Source: DATEKX01 sp963726785 (lineage in GTDB: Bacteria; Acidobacteriota; Blastocatellia; UBA7656). From it: 64,000 bases of DNA. The notes under the pieces are model-generated. The model did not search any database. It had not been told where the DNA came from and saw only the letters and a program-made list of their open reading frames with translations. Location: positions 744,001 through 808,000 of the forward strand of contig CAVSDJ010000009.1 of NCBI GenBank assembly GCA_963726785.1. The letters are read 5' to 3'. The translations under genes were made by a program, and so were the position numbers. Below are positions 41,323-50,430 of this stretch, in pieces. Each line of letters starts with the position of its first letter. The stretch's first letter is position 1.

Positions 41323-41646
41323 TCACAGAATTAAATCCTTCTCAATCCGATTAACAATTGTTCCGAGCAGGTAAAGCGACTGCATTTGCAGAGATTCTAA
41401 AGTAACCGGAATGCTCTTTCCCCCGTCTTCGAACGACACCAGCGCCTCAGAGAGAAAAACGGCAGCGGCCCCGGTTTTGTTAACGCTACGAGTCTTCTTT
41501 AACTTATCCCGCGCCTCGACGGCTTCTGAGATATGCTGCCTTGCATATTTGACTTTGTATTCAACTTGCACGACTATGCCGCCTGATTCAAAGGCTATCA
41601 TCTTTGTTGTTGCTTCACCGTGGTCGTTTCCGTTTCCTGTTTCCAT
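41323..41646 (-). CDS. Hypothetical protein, 107 residues
   Basis: GGAGTGAGTG precedes the ATG. The predicted product has an amphipathic middle (VQVEYKVKYARQHISEAVEARDKL) and a C-terminal part with VTLESLQMQSLYLLGTIVNRI. No signal peptide, membrane helix or known motif is seen. It converges on the nitrilase-family gene, 26 nt away. It could be a small regulatory or scaffold protein; support rests on the ribosome-binding site and a plausible protein-like composition. Confidence 0.55.
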   Translation of the reverse strand: METGNGNDHGEATTKMIAFESGGIVVQVEYKVKYARQHISEAVEARDKLKKTRSVNKTGAAAVFLSEALVSFEDGGKSIPVTLESLQMQSLYLLGTIVNRIEKDLIL

Positions 41647-42169
41647 CACTCACTCCATCAGAGATGTGTGCTCTTCGTAGGCTGTCGAGCGGACGGGGCT
41701 ATATCACGCAGGATTGATCATTGTTTGATCCATTGATTAATGGCAAGTAAGCAGGAGCAGTAGAGACAACTGCATTGAAGTATGAGATGTGGGTAAAATC
41801 AATAGTTTTATTTTACAACGTTGCAGGTGATTTGATGCGCTGGCAACCTGTAGTTGCGGCAGCGCAATTCAAAGGCGTCAGGTGCAGCAATCCGATTGCT
41901 GCACTGAATAGAGACGAGAGTTCTAACTCTCTGAAAATAAAACAACCCCGATAGTATCAACACCTGGAACGCGCGTTGCAGTTACCACAAGAGAGCGGTG
42001 AGAAAAACTTTGCCGCTCGAATCCAAAAACGATGAGAGTCGTTTCGGTCTAACACGCGCACCGTTCTCGGAGCAGCGCGACGTCGGAGTGAGGCCAAAGC
42101 CATCGCTTGCCGTCACGCTGCTCAGAGCGGAAACCGCTGGCCCGACTTTAAGAGGGCAAGTTCGTTGAA
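41647..42169. other. Gap with small hairpins, no clear gene
   Basis: Nothing convincing is encoded. A small stem GTGCAGCAAT/ATTGCTGCAC lies near 41882-41905, and a longer imperfect stem of the form GGAGCAGCGCGACG/CGTCACGCTGCTC lies near 42078-42125. Either could belong to an RNA or to a decayed palindromic element. Confidence 0.4.
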
Positions 42170-42337
42170 ATGAATCTTATGTGCATTGGGCCTGAAATTT
42201 TTTTGCAGTTTTTTGTTGCATTGTTGATATTTTCAGCATTCATCACCGGCCTAATAATTATGTTAATCGCAATCATGAAGAGACGAATGCAAAAGCACGC
42301 AGATTCTATTTCGATTCAATCTCCGCGAACACGATGA
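42170..42337 (+). CDS. Small single-pass membrane protein, 55 residues
   Basis: The frame encodes a hydrophobic segment (FLQFFVALLIFSAFITGLII) followed by a basic tail (MKRRMQKHAD), as in very small membrane subunits. The ribosome-binding site is weak. A second small membrane protein begins 15 nt downstream with a similar hydrophobic-then-charged layout, and the pair reads as a unit. No family recognised; it might be an accessory subunit or regulatory peptide. Confidence 0.5.
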   Translation: MNLMCIGPEIFLQFFVALLIFSAFITGLIIMLIAIMKRRMQKHADSISIQSPRTR

Positions 42338-42352
42338 CAACAGGAGCAAAGA

Positions 42353-42505
42353 TTGACTGCCGCATCCATATTTGATTCTGACTGGCAGTGTTGGTTGTTT
42401 GCGGGGCTGGCATTCATTTATGGAATGGCAGTTATGTTGATAGTGATTGTGACACTTTCAAGAAGTGCTCGACAGACAGAACAGAATAAAGAGAAGGGAA
42501 GTTAG
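42353..42505 (+). CDS. Small single-pass membrane protein, 50 residues, TTG start
   Basis: AGGAG about 7 nt before a TTG supports the start. The product has one membrane helix (CWLFAGLAFIYGMAVMLIVI) and a polar, mainly basic tail (SRSARQTEQNKEKG). It follows the preceding small membrane gene by 15 nt. Layout is similar to tiny subunits of membrane complexes, but no homology can be claimed from sequence alone. Confidence 0.5.
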   Translation: MTAASIFDSDWQCWLFAGLAFIYGMAVMLIVIVTLSRSARQTEQNKEKGS

Positions 42506-42569
42506 AATAATCTTGAGATTCCCTGGAAGGGTCACTGGCGAGCGGCCCTTAGAGAGGAACCGGGGAATA

Positions 42570-42651
42570 AGCGGCTGCGGGCCGCAGCGACTACATTTGA
42601 AGCAGAGGCCACGCGCAGATAGTCGCTCTGATAGAGAGGTCCGCAGCCGCT
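42570..42651. repeat. Imperfect palindrome, GCGGCTGCGG family
   Basis: AGCGGCTGCGGGCCGCAGCGACTA pairs in two blocks with TAGTCGCT and CCGCAGCCGCT, leaving an interrupted stem. It is next to the ACCGCAGAG element that follows, so two palindrome families lie side by side in one convergent gap. Confidence 0.6.
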
Positions 42652-42662
42652 CGATTAAATAG

Positions 42663-42767
42663 AAAGATTCACCGCACAGACGCCGCTGGACACAGATGGA
42701 GCGCAGAGGATTATTAATCTTCTCTGCGAAATCTCTGCGCTCTCTGCGTCTCTGCGGTGAATCTTTT
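42663..42767. repeat. Palindrome, ACCGCAGAG family, copy 4
   Basis: 20-bp arms (AAAGATTCACCGCACAGACG and its complement with one mismatch) enclose GCAGAG-rich sequence. A run of eight T follows on the plus strand, which would make it a plus-strand terminator for the small membrane genes. Confidence 0.85.
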
Positions 42768-42789
42768 TTTTAAGTATCTGCCCCTGAAT

Positions 42790-43572
42790 CTACTTTGTTT
42801 TAGTTCCTGCAATGGAAGTCAACCGCACGCGCACAGACCCCCACGATGGTTCCGCCGTTATCTGCACTGGCAAACGACGCGCATCGTTTGTGACGTACAT
42901 TTTCAAGTTGTAGAGATTGCTGTCGCGCCCTCCGCCAATCGTCTTCGTCCCTATTCTGATCGCATCGAAAGTTCCGGCGGGTGTGGTGACTCGCTCGCTT
43001 GCCTCAGGCTCAACGCTTATCTTGTACAGCTTATCTTCTTCAAGCACGTTGAAGACTCGCGATTTGCCCTGCGTCAAATCCATCGCCCGAATCGCAAAGA
43101 TCAATCCCGCCAGGTCGTAAGTGTCTGCCGGTATCTCTATCGTGCGGCCATCGCTGAGCCGCGCAGTGCGCTTCTGCTGGTCTATGGTGACGGATGCCTG
43201 CTGGCGTTTTTTGCCGCGTCGTGAATTTTTTTCTGCCCGGAAAGGCTGAAGCGTCGCCGCGCTGAGGAATGATTCGTAAATGTCATTCACTTTGTAAACG
43301 ACTGCGCTGACCAGTCCTACGGATTGCGCCTGCGCGCTGACGTGGAATCCATCCACGCCGTCAAAGCTGCGGTGATCTTTCGTCTCAATCGTCAATTCGC
43401 CTGCGACAATGAAGTCAGACCACGACACGTCATAATTCAATCGCTCGCCGACTGTCGGGGAAAATTTCGACGGCGACGTGCGGTCTGCTTTAATGCTTCG
43501 GTGTTGGGCAAGCGCGACTGGAAATAAAAGGGCAACTATTGCCAGCGCAACAAGACTCTTTTTAATTATCAT
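42790..43572 (-). CDS. DUF3108-like exported protein
   Basis: GGAGTAATAA precedes the ATG and the first 22 residues are a signal peptide (SLVALAIVALLFPVALAQ). The remaining protein fits DUF3108: VGERLNYDVSWSDFIVAGEL near the N-terminus, a central VVYKVNDIYESFLSAATLQP, and a C-terminal KMYVTNDARRLPVQI with a beta-rich LipL/LolA-like envelope-protein feel. At 260 residues the length is usual. Function of the family is unclear; it is thought to act in the periplasm. It is preceded on the same strand by the M23 peptidase, with a hairpin between, so it is probably a separate unit. Confidence 0.88.
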   Translation of the reverse strand: MIIKKSLVALAIVALLFPVALAQHRSIKADRTSPSKFSPTVGERLNYDVSWSDFIVAGELTIETKDHRSFDGVDGFHVSAQAQSVGLVSAVVYKVNDIYESFLSAATLQPFRAEKNSRRGKKRQQASVTIDQQKRTARLSDGRTIEIPADTYDLAGLIFAIRAMDLTQGKSRVFNVLEEDKLYKISVEPEASERVTTPAGTFDAIRIGTKTIGGGRDSNLYNLKMYVTNDARRLPVQITAEPSWGSVRVRLTSIAGTKTK

Positions 43573-43684
43573 TTATTACTCCACGTATTTTTGCTTTTAC
43601 TCTATTAAAGTCTGATGCGCCCCACTGTTTTCATGATGCCTCTCAATTCGTTGCGTTGGCAAGTATGTGATGGTGCAAAAACAT

Positions 43685-43716
43685 AAGCGGGACTCAATCG
43701 AAATCGAGTCCCGCTT
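43685..43716 (-). terminator. Hairpin after the M23 peptidase gene
   Basis: 11-bp arms AAGCGGGACTC/GAGTCCCGCTT with a loop that can pair further. On the minus strand a T-rich tail follows (TTATGTTTTTGC). Well placed to terminate the M23 transcript. Confidence 0.75.
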
Positions 43717-43740
43717 AATCGGTTTGTCTTGTGACGGGTT

Positions 43741-44571
43741 TCAGTTTACGCGAAGCGGGTGCGCATCCGGCTTCGGTTCTTCGCGCTTTGCTGTCTGCGC
43801 AGATGGTTGCGCAAATTTGAAGTAATCCGACGAAGGATCAAGGGCCAGAACCTGAAACGGATTAATGGCGCTGCCTTCGACGCGCACTTCATAGTGCAGG
43901 TGAGGCGAGGTGGCGCGGCCCGTGCTGCCCGCGCGCGCGATGATTTGCCCGCGCTCGACGCGCGCGCCGACTTCGATGGCGAAGCTTGACAGGTGCGCGT
44001 AACGAGTCGTTACACCGCCGCCGTGATTGATGATTATCATATTGCCGTAGCCGTAATACCATCCCGCGAACTCGACTATTCCGGGCTGGCTTGCGCCTAC
44101 GGTGTCGCCCGTGCGGGCTTTGATGTCTACGCCTGAGTGAAAGCGAGCGCCGCCTGTAAACGGGTCGCTGCGATAACCGAAGCGGCTGCCGACTTGAGCC
44201 GTTGAAGCAACTCCGCGCTCTGCGGTTGAAATGGTTGTGCGCTCTTCGTATTTGGGCGCATCATTCGCATTTTCAGAAGGAATGGCAATCGCGCTCGCGC
44301 TCTTTTTGATGACATTAGGCGCGTCAGGAATGATTGCCGCAAGCTCTTTTGGCTGGGTGGTTTTCTCAACAACAGGTTTTTGCTGCACGTCTGGTTTCGG
44401 CTGCTCGATTGGTTTCTGCTCAGGTGCGCCTACTATTTGATTAGTGCTTTGCGGTCGGGGTGCGTCTTGTTGATTGGCGCTCTGTTGAGCTGTCGAAGCA
44501 GTTGAAGTTGATATGAATGAGGTGAAAACGAGGGCAACGAGTAGGTATCTGCTTGCTCGTGATATGGTCAA
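43741..44571 (-). CDS. M23 family metallopeptidase (LytM-like), TTG start
   Basis: GGAGAGGATT precedes a TTG that begins a signal peptide (SRYLLVALVFTSFIST). A proline- and lysine-rich linker (QKPIEQPKPDVQQKP) spans about 40-100, then a C-terminal M23 domain with the first zinc ligand in FHSGVDIKARTGDTV, an HGGG-type loop (INHGGGVTTRYAHLS) and HLHYEVRVEG. The canonical HxxxD and HxH zinc motifs are present, so it should cut peptidoglycan cross-bridges outside the membrane. Length 276 is normal. It is the first gene of this minus unit, with a hairpin after it. Confidence 0.93.
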   Translation of the reverse strand: MTISRASRYLLVALVFTSFISTSTASTAQQSANQQDAPRPQSTNQIVGAPEQKPIEQPKPDVQQKPVVEKTTQPKELAAIIPDAPNVIKKSASAIAIPSENANDAPKYEERTTISTAERGVASTAQVGSRFGYRSDPFTGGARFHSGVDIKARTGDTVGASQPGIVEFAGWYYGYGNMIIINHGGGVTTRYAHLSSFAIEVGARVERGQIIARAGSTGRATSPHLHYEVRVEGSAINPFQVLALDPSSDYFKFAQPSAQTAKREEPKPDAHPLRVN

Positions 44572-44942
44572 AATCCTCTCCTTTCAAAATCTTTCGAGGC
44601 TTCCTACTACTTGCCTAACAAAAAACATTGATACTGCTTAGAATTCGGGGTGGATACTGCCGGAGGCGGCATTCTATGGGGCGAGCGTGGGGTTGTCAAT
44701 GGATGACCCCCGATAAAAGCGGCTAAAAAATCTTGTAAATTTCTTGCAGAATATTGCGGCTAAATCCAGTTCACTATTAACTGACCCCAATTTCACGGTT
44801 TACACGCATATCGCGAGGCTGTATTTAATATTAACCTTTAGCGTTACAGCGGAGCTTCGCATGCGGCGCGCGAGACGCAGCCCCGCCTTTTAATCACAAG
44901 TTGCTTATGGTAGATTGCCAGTCTTTCACAAGGAGTCTTGAA
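44572..44942. promoter_or_regulatory. Divergent promoter region for M23 and DinB genes
   Basis: This 371-nt gap holds the ribosome-binding sites of both flanking genes and must contain their promoters, although I cannot assign -10/-35 boxes with confidence. No repeat of the palindrome families is present and no credible gene is seen. Confidence 0.4.
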
Positions 44943-45476
44943 ATGGATGCTACCTGGAAAGCAATCATCTGGCAGCAGTTCGGAGCCGCCATAGACATGC
45001 TCGAAAACGCCTGTCGCGCCTGTCCCGACAAGCTTTGGGGCGACCGCTCGCAACAGCCGGAGTACTGGTATACCGTATATCACACGCTCTTCTGGCTCGA
45101 CTTTTATCTATCGGATTCGGGTGAAGGATTCGCGCCCCCCGCTCCCTTCACTCTCGAAGAGAGGGACCCTGCCGGAGTGCTTCCCGAGCGTGTGTATACG
45201 AAAGACGAACTTCAAACTTATCTCGAACATGGCCGCGAGAAGTGTCATGCAGTGATTTACGCTTTGACGGACGAGAAGACTCCTCAACGTTCGAGGCTCG
45301 ACTGGATTGATATGAGCGTCGCGGAATTACTGCTCTACAACATGCGCCACGTCCAACACCACGCGGCGCAGCTAAACCTGATTCTGCGACAGAGAATCGA
45401 TTCAGCCCCAGGCTGGGTCTCTAGGACGAAGCAGGATAGTCGAGGTATACTCAGCGCGGAGGAATTCACTTTATGA
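44943..45476 (+). CDS. DinB-like protein
   Basis: AAGGAG stands 8 nt before the ATG (MDATWKAIIW), a better start than the in-frame upstream one. The four-helix DinB/YfiT pattern is visible: WYTVYHTLFWLDFYLS with its His, and NMRHVQHHAAQLNLILR with the second His cluster, together a likely metal site. At 177 residues length is normal. The family includes thiol-dependent and DNA-damage-induced proteins of mixed function. Its stop overlaps the next start by ATGA, so it is probably translationally coupled to the DUF1080 gene. Confidence 0.88.
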   Translation: MDATWKAIIWQQFGAAIDMLENACRACPDKLWGDRSQQPEYWYTVYHTLFWLDFYLSDSGEGFAPPAPFTLEERDPAGVLPERVYTKDELQTYLEHGREKCHAVIYALTDEKTPQRSRLDWIDMSVAELLLYNMRHVQHHAAQLNLILRQRIDSAPGWVSRTKQDSRGILSAEEFTL

Positions 45477-46249
45477 AAAGGCTCAAAGCAAGCCTTCCAG
45501 GTTTAACGCTATCAACCGTTGCTTTCATCCTTATAACCAGTGCGCTTCCCGGAGTGATTATGAGTCAGACAATGCAAGAACCAGCCCCATTCCCTCCGCC
45601 CAATAATGAACCGCCCGTTGTTACGCCCGGGCAGACCAACAGCGCCCCGCCTTCTGATGCTATGGTCTTATTTGATGGCAAAGACATGCTCAAATGGCGC
45701 AGCCTTAAGGATGGCGGCGAAGCCAAATGGCAAGTTAAAGACGGCTACGTGCAGGTAGTGCCGAGCACGGGTGATATTGCCACAAAACAAGAGTTCGGCG
45801 ACTGTCAATTGCATATCGAATGGGCTACGCCTGCTGAGGTCAAAGGAGAGGGACAGGGGCGCGGCAATAGCGGTATTTTCCTGATGGAACGTTATGAAGT
45901 GCAGGTGCTCGATTCTTATCAAAACAAGACTTATTATCACGGGCAAGCCGGAGCGATTTACAAGCAATATGCGCCGCTGGTCAACGCGAGCCGCAAGCCC
46001 GGCGAGTGGCAGACATACGACATCGTGTTCAAGGCTCCGAGGTTCGACGAGCAGGGCAAGGTGACAGAGCGCGCGCGAATCACAGTGCTGCATAATGGCG
46101 TGCTTATACAAAACAACGTCGAGATTTATGGTAATACTTATCACGACAGGCCCGCGCTTTACACTGCGCATGGCCCAAAGGCTTCTCTGAAATTGCAGGA
46201 TCACGGCGATCTGGTGAGATACCGCAATATCTGGATAAGGCAATTGTAA
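45473..46249 (+). CDS. DUF1080 (3-keto-disaccharide hydrolase-like) exported protein
   Basis: The N-terminus is a leader (LTLSTVAFILITSALPG) followed by a proline-rich linker (PAPFPPPNNEPPVV). The domain starts at MVLFDGKDMLKWRSL and continues with the WQVKDGYVQVVPSTG, FGDCQLHIEWATPA, NSGIFLMERYEVQVLDSY and QTYDIVFKAPRF blocks of DUF1080, a concanavalin-like fold that includes enzymes cleaving 3-keto-glycosides. No catalytic residues can be named with certainty. It is translationally coupled to DinB. Its presence links functionally with the GMC, ThuA and TIM-barrel genes at 18-24 kb, although the two loci are 21 kb apart. Confidence 0.9.
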   Translation: MKRLKASLPGLTLSTVAFILITSALPGVIMSQTMQEPAPFPPPNNEPPVVTPGQTNSAPPSDAMVLFDGKDMLKWRSLKDGGEAKWQVKDGYVQVVPSTGDIATKQEFGDCQLHIEWATPAEVKGEGQGRGNSGIFLMERYEVQVLDSYQNKTYYHGQAGAIYKQYAPLVNASRKPGEWQTYDIVFKAPRFDEQGKVTERARITVLHNGVLIQNNVEIYGNTYHDRPALYTAHGPKASLKLQDHGDLVRYRNIWIRQL

Positions 46250-46252
46250 CTT

Positions 46253-46452
46253 GGCCGCGTAGCGGCGCACTGAATTTAGCCCGGTCTTTCAAGGCCGGGA
46301 GAGTGAAAAGCAGAAACTTTATTCGTCGCGTCAGCGACGATTGAATTCCCATTGCGATTTTTCAATTGTCGCTGACGCGACAGAAGTTTTCTATTGCCGC
46401 TTTTCCCGTGCCCTGAAGGACACGGCTAAAGTCATAGCGCCGCTACGCGGCA
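46253..46452. repeat. Hairpin-of-hairpins element, GCCGCGTAGCGGC family, copy 1
   Basis: The element consists of small stems in series: GCCGC-GTA-GCGGC, CCCGG-TCTTTCAAGG-CCGGG and GTCGC-GTCA-GCGAC on the left, with matching units on the right (TCGCTGACGCGAC, CCGTG/CACGG, CCGCTACGCGG). The whole is an imperfect inverted repeat about 200 nt long. It fills the gap before the amidohydrolase gene and is related to the copy at 57.5 kb. Confidence 0.8.
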
Positions 46453-46507
46453 GCATTTGAACTTCTAACAGGCGGCTCGACAACTCGCTTTGAAAAAAAG
46501 AGAAGTG

Positions 46508-47833
46508 ATGAGAACTTTTATTCTTACTGCTCTCGCGTGTGCTCTGGCTTTTTCGCAAACCAATACGCTCGCTTCATTCGTTGAACAAAACCCCACATCA
46601 GAATCGCAAATTGTGATCAAAGCGGCGCGCTTGATTGACGGGCGAGGCGGCGCGCCACTGGAACCTGCGATGGTGCGCGTCGAGGGCGAAAAGATCGTCG
46701 AAGTCGGGACTCAATTGGCGATACCGAAAAACGCAAAGGTAATTGATCTGGGCAACGCGACGTTGCTGCCGGGCCTGATAGATTTGCACACGCACCTGAC
46801 AGACAGGTACGGCACTAACTGGGAAGAAGCGCTCGTTAAAACTACTCCGAGCCATAACGCGCTTTGGGGCGCGCACAATGCCAGAGTGACGCTGCTGGCC
46901 GGATTCACGACCTGCCGCGACATGGGGCCGACCTGGCCTTACGTGGATGTTGATCTGCGCAACGCGATTAACGAAGGCGCTGTGCCGGGTCCTCGGCTTC
47001 TCGTCGCAGGCAATTATGTATCTTCGACGGGCGGCGCTGGCGATGCACGGCAGTTCTCGATCTACGTTGATGTTCCTATAGTCAGAAATCTTGCAGACGG
47101 CCCTGACGAAGTTGTGAAAGCTGTTCGGACGAATCTCAAAAACGGGGCCGACTTTATCAAGATACTTGTAACCGGCGCTGTGCTCTCGAAGGGCATACAC
47201 CCGGGCGCGCAGCAATACTCGGACGCAGAGATTCAAGCCGCCGTGACCGAAGCTAATCGCTGGGGGCGGCAGGTTGCCGCGCACGCGCATGGCATAGAAG
47301 GCATCAAGGCTGCGATTCGCGCAGGCGTGCGCACGATTGATCACGGCACGTTTCTCGATGACGAAGCCGTCCGTATGCTCAAAGCGACGCGCAAGACCTT
47401 CTACGTTCCGACGCTCTACACCAGTGAAGTGATTCAAACAGAGGGGAAAAAACACGGAGTCCCGGAATCTGAAATCGAGCGCGATAAACAACTCCGCAGC
47501 ACTGAGATTGCCGGATTCAAGCGCGCTCTGGCGGCGGGCCTTCCGATTGGAGTCGGAAGCGATTCGGCTGTGATACCGCACGGCGATAATGCAAAGGAGT
47601 TGATCATCCGAGTCTCTCTCGGTGAAGCTCCGATGTCTGCAATCGTATCGGCGACGAGCCTGAACGCAGAGATCATCGGATGGAGCGACCGCATCGGCAG
47701 CGTCGAACGCGGCAAATACGCAGACCTTGTGGCCGTCCCGGGCAATCCGCTGAAAGAGATCACCGTGCTAGACCGAGTCGGTTTCGTGATGAAAGGCGGA
47801 GTCGTTTACAGAAGCGATCTGGCGAACCCATAA
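46508..47833 (+). CDS. Exported metal-dependent amidohydrolase
   Basis: AGAGAAG stands just before the ATG; an alternative start lies six codons upstream. The leader (FILTALACALAFSQT) is a signal peptide. The body follows the amidohydrolase superfamily, imidazolonepropionase/prolidase-like branch: LPGLIDLHTHLTDRY (HxH), DFIKILVTGAV (candidate carboxylated Lys), QVAAHAHGIEGI (His), TIDHGTFLDDEA (His) and GVGSDSAVIPHGDN (Asp). Four metal ligands and the catalytic Asp are present. At 441 residues the length is normal. It probably hydrolyses dipeptides or cyclic amides in the periplasm. Confidence 0.92.
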   Translation: MRTFILTALACALAFSQTNTLASFVEQNPTSESQIVIKAARLIDGRGGAPLEPAMVRVEGEKIVEVGTQLAIPKNAKVIDLGNATLLPGLIDLHTHLTDRYGTNWEEALVKTTPSHNALWGAHNARVTLLAGFTTCRDMGPTWPYVDVDLRNAINEGAVPGPRLLVAGNYVSSTGGAGDARQFSIYVDVPIVRNLADGPDEVVKAVRTNLKNGADFIKILVTGAVLSKGIHPGAQQYSDAEIQAAVTEANRWGRQVAAHAHGIEGIKAAIRAGVRTIDHGTFLDDEAVRMLKATRKTFYVPTLYTSEVIQTEGKKHGVPESEIERDKQLRSTEIAGFKRALAAGLPIGVGSDSAVIPHGDNAKELIIRVSLGEAPMSAIVSATSLNAEIIGWSDRIGSVERGKYADLVAVPGNPLKEITVLDRVGFVMKGGVVYRSDLANP

Positions 47834-48001
47834 TTGATAAGCTCAATCCCGGATGATAGATCTCCTGTAAGTACAATCCTCTATCTTCGCGTGTTTTTAA
47901 CCTGGAGCGACCACTCTCAGCCATAGTCTGTAAGACGAAATGTTTTCAGCTTAATGTCATTAATAAAGGTAAGAATCAATTCCCCATCAAAGGAAAAAAT
48001 A

Positions 48002-49799
48002 ATGAAGACAAACATGCCCTGGCTCAAATCACGACACGTCGTAATCCTGCTGATGCTTGCAGTTTTAAGCCCTCATTTTATAAGCGCTGCGCAAGAACGA
48101 AGTCGAAAAAGTGAGAAGTCAATCTTTCCTCCGAACGGATGTATGACTGTTGTGCCTCACAATTTCAAGGCCTCTGCATTTCAAACGGATGCTCTAAGCT
48201 GCGAGCTTTCGCCGGGGACAAACCCTGCGCCTCACGAAGGGCCGAACGATTATGCGCGATACGTTCGCCCGGAAGATGAAGTGAAATCCGTAATGTTCTT
48301 CGTGGATTTTTCCGACGCGCCGCAAAATGAGACGACTTTATCCCTATATAACCTGCTCGTTCCTAATTCAGCTCAGTGGTATGCCGCAGCGTCTTACGGT
48401 CAGGTTTCCATTGCGGTGACGCCTGTTCATAAATGGTTTAGAATGCCCAAACCTTCCACGGCTTACAACTTTGCCAGAGGCTTAACCTATGAACTGCATC
48501 GCACATACATTGCCGATGCGCTTGCCGCCGCCGACAATGAAATTGATTTCAAACAATATAAAAGCATCTATATTGTGGCTTCGAAGGATTCGGCCATCAC
48601 GTTTTCTCCGACTTTCGCCGTCCCTACCGGATTCGGGGTCTTTGCCGATGGCGTCGAACAACGTTCGGTGGTGACTTTCGGGTCCGACATCCGCTTTGAT
48701 CGTCAAAACTATGGCTCATACATATTCATTCATGAAACGGGACACCTGTTTGGCCTGCCTGACCTTTATGCCTTTCAGGCTGCCGATTTTTTCGATGGCT
48801 TCAGAATACCTGGGCGGGTGGAACGTCATGAGCTGGGTTGCGCCAGGCGCGATGTTCAACGCTTGGGAACTGAGAAAGCTGGGCTGGCTCGACACGGATC
48901 AAATTCAGTGTCTGGGCGCTGGCCAATATGAAGAAACGCTGACTGCTTTAGAAGAAAGCGGCGGATTGAAGGCTCTAGTTATCCCGACCGGCCCTTCTAC
49001 CGCTTACGTAATAGAAGTGCGCCAGCCGATCAGCGTAGATAGTAATCTCTGCGATAAAGGCGTGCTGGTTTACACGGTAAATGCCAGCGAGGCGACAGGG
49101 GCCGGGCCAATCGTCGTCAAGCCCGCGCGCAACGGCAACGACCAAAACAAAATAGATAAATGCGGGCCTCTGTATAATGCGACTCTGAACCTTGATCCCG
49201 GCGGCGTATCCACAATGGAGGATGCCAATCTCCAGTTGAAAATCGAAGTGTTGAGCGCAGCCGGTAATGGTTACAGGGTTCGAGTGACTAATAAAAGCAT
49301 CGCATGCAACTATTCGCTCGATCATCTATCTGGCTCTTTCCCCGCCGGTGGTGGCAATGGCAGTGTGGCATTAACGACGGACAGCGGATGTTTGTGGGAG
49401 GCGAAGAGCAGTTCCAATTGGATAACACTTACATCAAACGGCACAGGCAGCGGTAATGCAACGATCATTTATGCAGTAGCCGCAAATACTGATCTCGCGC
49501 CTCGCGCAGGCATGCTTAACATCGCCAATCATATTGTTTCGATCACTCAATCCGGAACCGGCCCATTTATTACCGGAACTTCTAGAAAAGGCAAAAAACT
49601 GTTTGTCCTCGGAGACAATTTCGATAACGATGCGGACGTTTTCTGGAATGGTAAAAAGCAGAAGACATCCAACGATGAAACGACCCCCGGAAATAAACTG
49701 GTTGTCAAAAAGATAGGCAAAAAGGTGAGCCCCGGAGACAAGCTTCAAGTGATGAATGGCGACGGGACGCTGTCAAATGAACTTATCTTTCCGAATTGA
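48002..49799 (+). pseudogene. M6-like secreted metalloprotease with BACON-like and IPT-like domains, one frameshift
   Basis: AAAGGAAAAAATA precedes the ATG; the leader SRHVVILLMLAVLSPHFIS is a signal peptide. The protease domain has ARYVRPEDEVKSVMFFVDFS and the zinc site HETGHLFGLPDLY (HExxHxxGxxD, immune-inhibitor-A/M6 type). The frame breaks in a run of six T at 48787-48792: the first frame ends in junk after AFQAADF, and the next frame continues MASEYLGGWNVMSWVAPGAM. Downstream lies a BACON-like domain (CLWEAKSSSNWITLTSNG; ITQSGTGPF) and a C-terminal IPT/TIG-like piece (LFVLGDNFDNDADVFWNGKK). One extra T explains the break. It probably degrades extracellular protein. All catalytic residues lie before the break. 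Confidence 0.85.
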
Positions 49800-49899
49800 T
49801 TTTTGAGGGCGCTTACTTCAGGCCGCTGGCTTTATAGAAACGAAGACAGCGATTGGCTATAATCAACTCGCAAATAAGTATTGAGGAAAAGGAGAAGCA

Positions 49900-50337
49900 A
49901 TGAAAGAAGTAAGCCCAAAGGAAGCATACGAGTTGATTGAAAGCGACCCGGAATACATATATCTCGATGTTCGCTCTGTGCCTGAGTTCGAGGCCGGTCA
50001 CCCCGAAAAAGCGATAAACATTCCCATCCTGCACTTCACGCCGGGAGACGGTATGTCGCCGAATCAGGATTTTCCCGCAGTGGTCGAAGCGAACCTGCCC
50101 AAAGATGCCAAGATAGTCGTAGGCTGCAAGTCAGGCGGGCGCTCGGCTCAAGCCTGCTCCGTGATGAGCCAGATGGGCTACACGAACGTAACAAACGTGC
50201 GCGGCGGGTTCGTAGGAGCTACGGACAACTTCGGACGAGTGGTCGAACCGGGCTGGAGTATGCTCAACCTTCCGACATCAGTTGACAGCGATACGGAAGC
50301 TCGTTACGACTCGCTTGCCGCTAAAGCGAAGCAGTAG
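49900..50337 (+). CDS. Rhodanese-like domain protein
   Basis: AAGGAGAAGCA precedes the ATG. The 145-residue protein is one rhodanese domain with the Cys loop VVGCKSGGRSAQACSVM, preceded by YLDVRSVPEFEAGHPEKAINIP. The catalytic Cys and the following Arg are intact, so sulfurtransferase or related sulfane-sulfur handling is likely. No signal peptide is seen. A perfect palindrome 34 nt after the stop separates it from the convergent Gln-rich protein gene. Confidence 0.9.
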   Translation: MKEVSPKEAYELIESDPEYIYLDVRSVPEFEAGHPEKAINIPILHFTPGDGMSPNQDFPAVVEANLPKDAKIVVGCKSGGRSAQACSVMSQMGYTNVTNVRGGFVGATDNFGRVVEPGWSMLNLPTSVDSDTEARYDSLAAKAKQ

Positions 50338-50371
50338 CCCGTGCATAACACACACACGCTTCCAACAAAAA

Positions 50372-50409
50372 AATAGTCAGGAGATTTCAATTGAAATCTC
50401 CTGACTATT
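50372..50409. terminator. Perfect palindrome between convergent genes
   Basis: A 38-nt perfect palindrome (19-bp arms beginning AATAGTCAGGAGATTTCAA). On the minus strand a run of seven T follows, giving a strong intrinsic terminator for the Gln-rich gene; it can serve the rhodanese gene as well. Confidence 0.85.
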
Positions 50410-50430
50410 CATACCGCATCAATAAAGCGA

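Noticed and set aside
41835..41954. 39-codon plus-strand frame after AGGTGATTTG
   Set aside because: Short, with a small hairpin inside and no protein-like features. Possible but unsupported.
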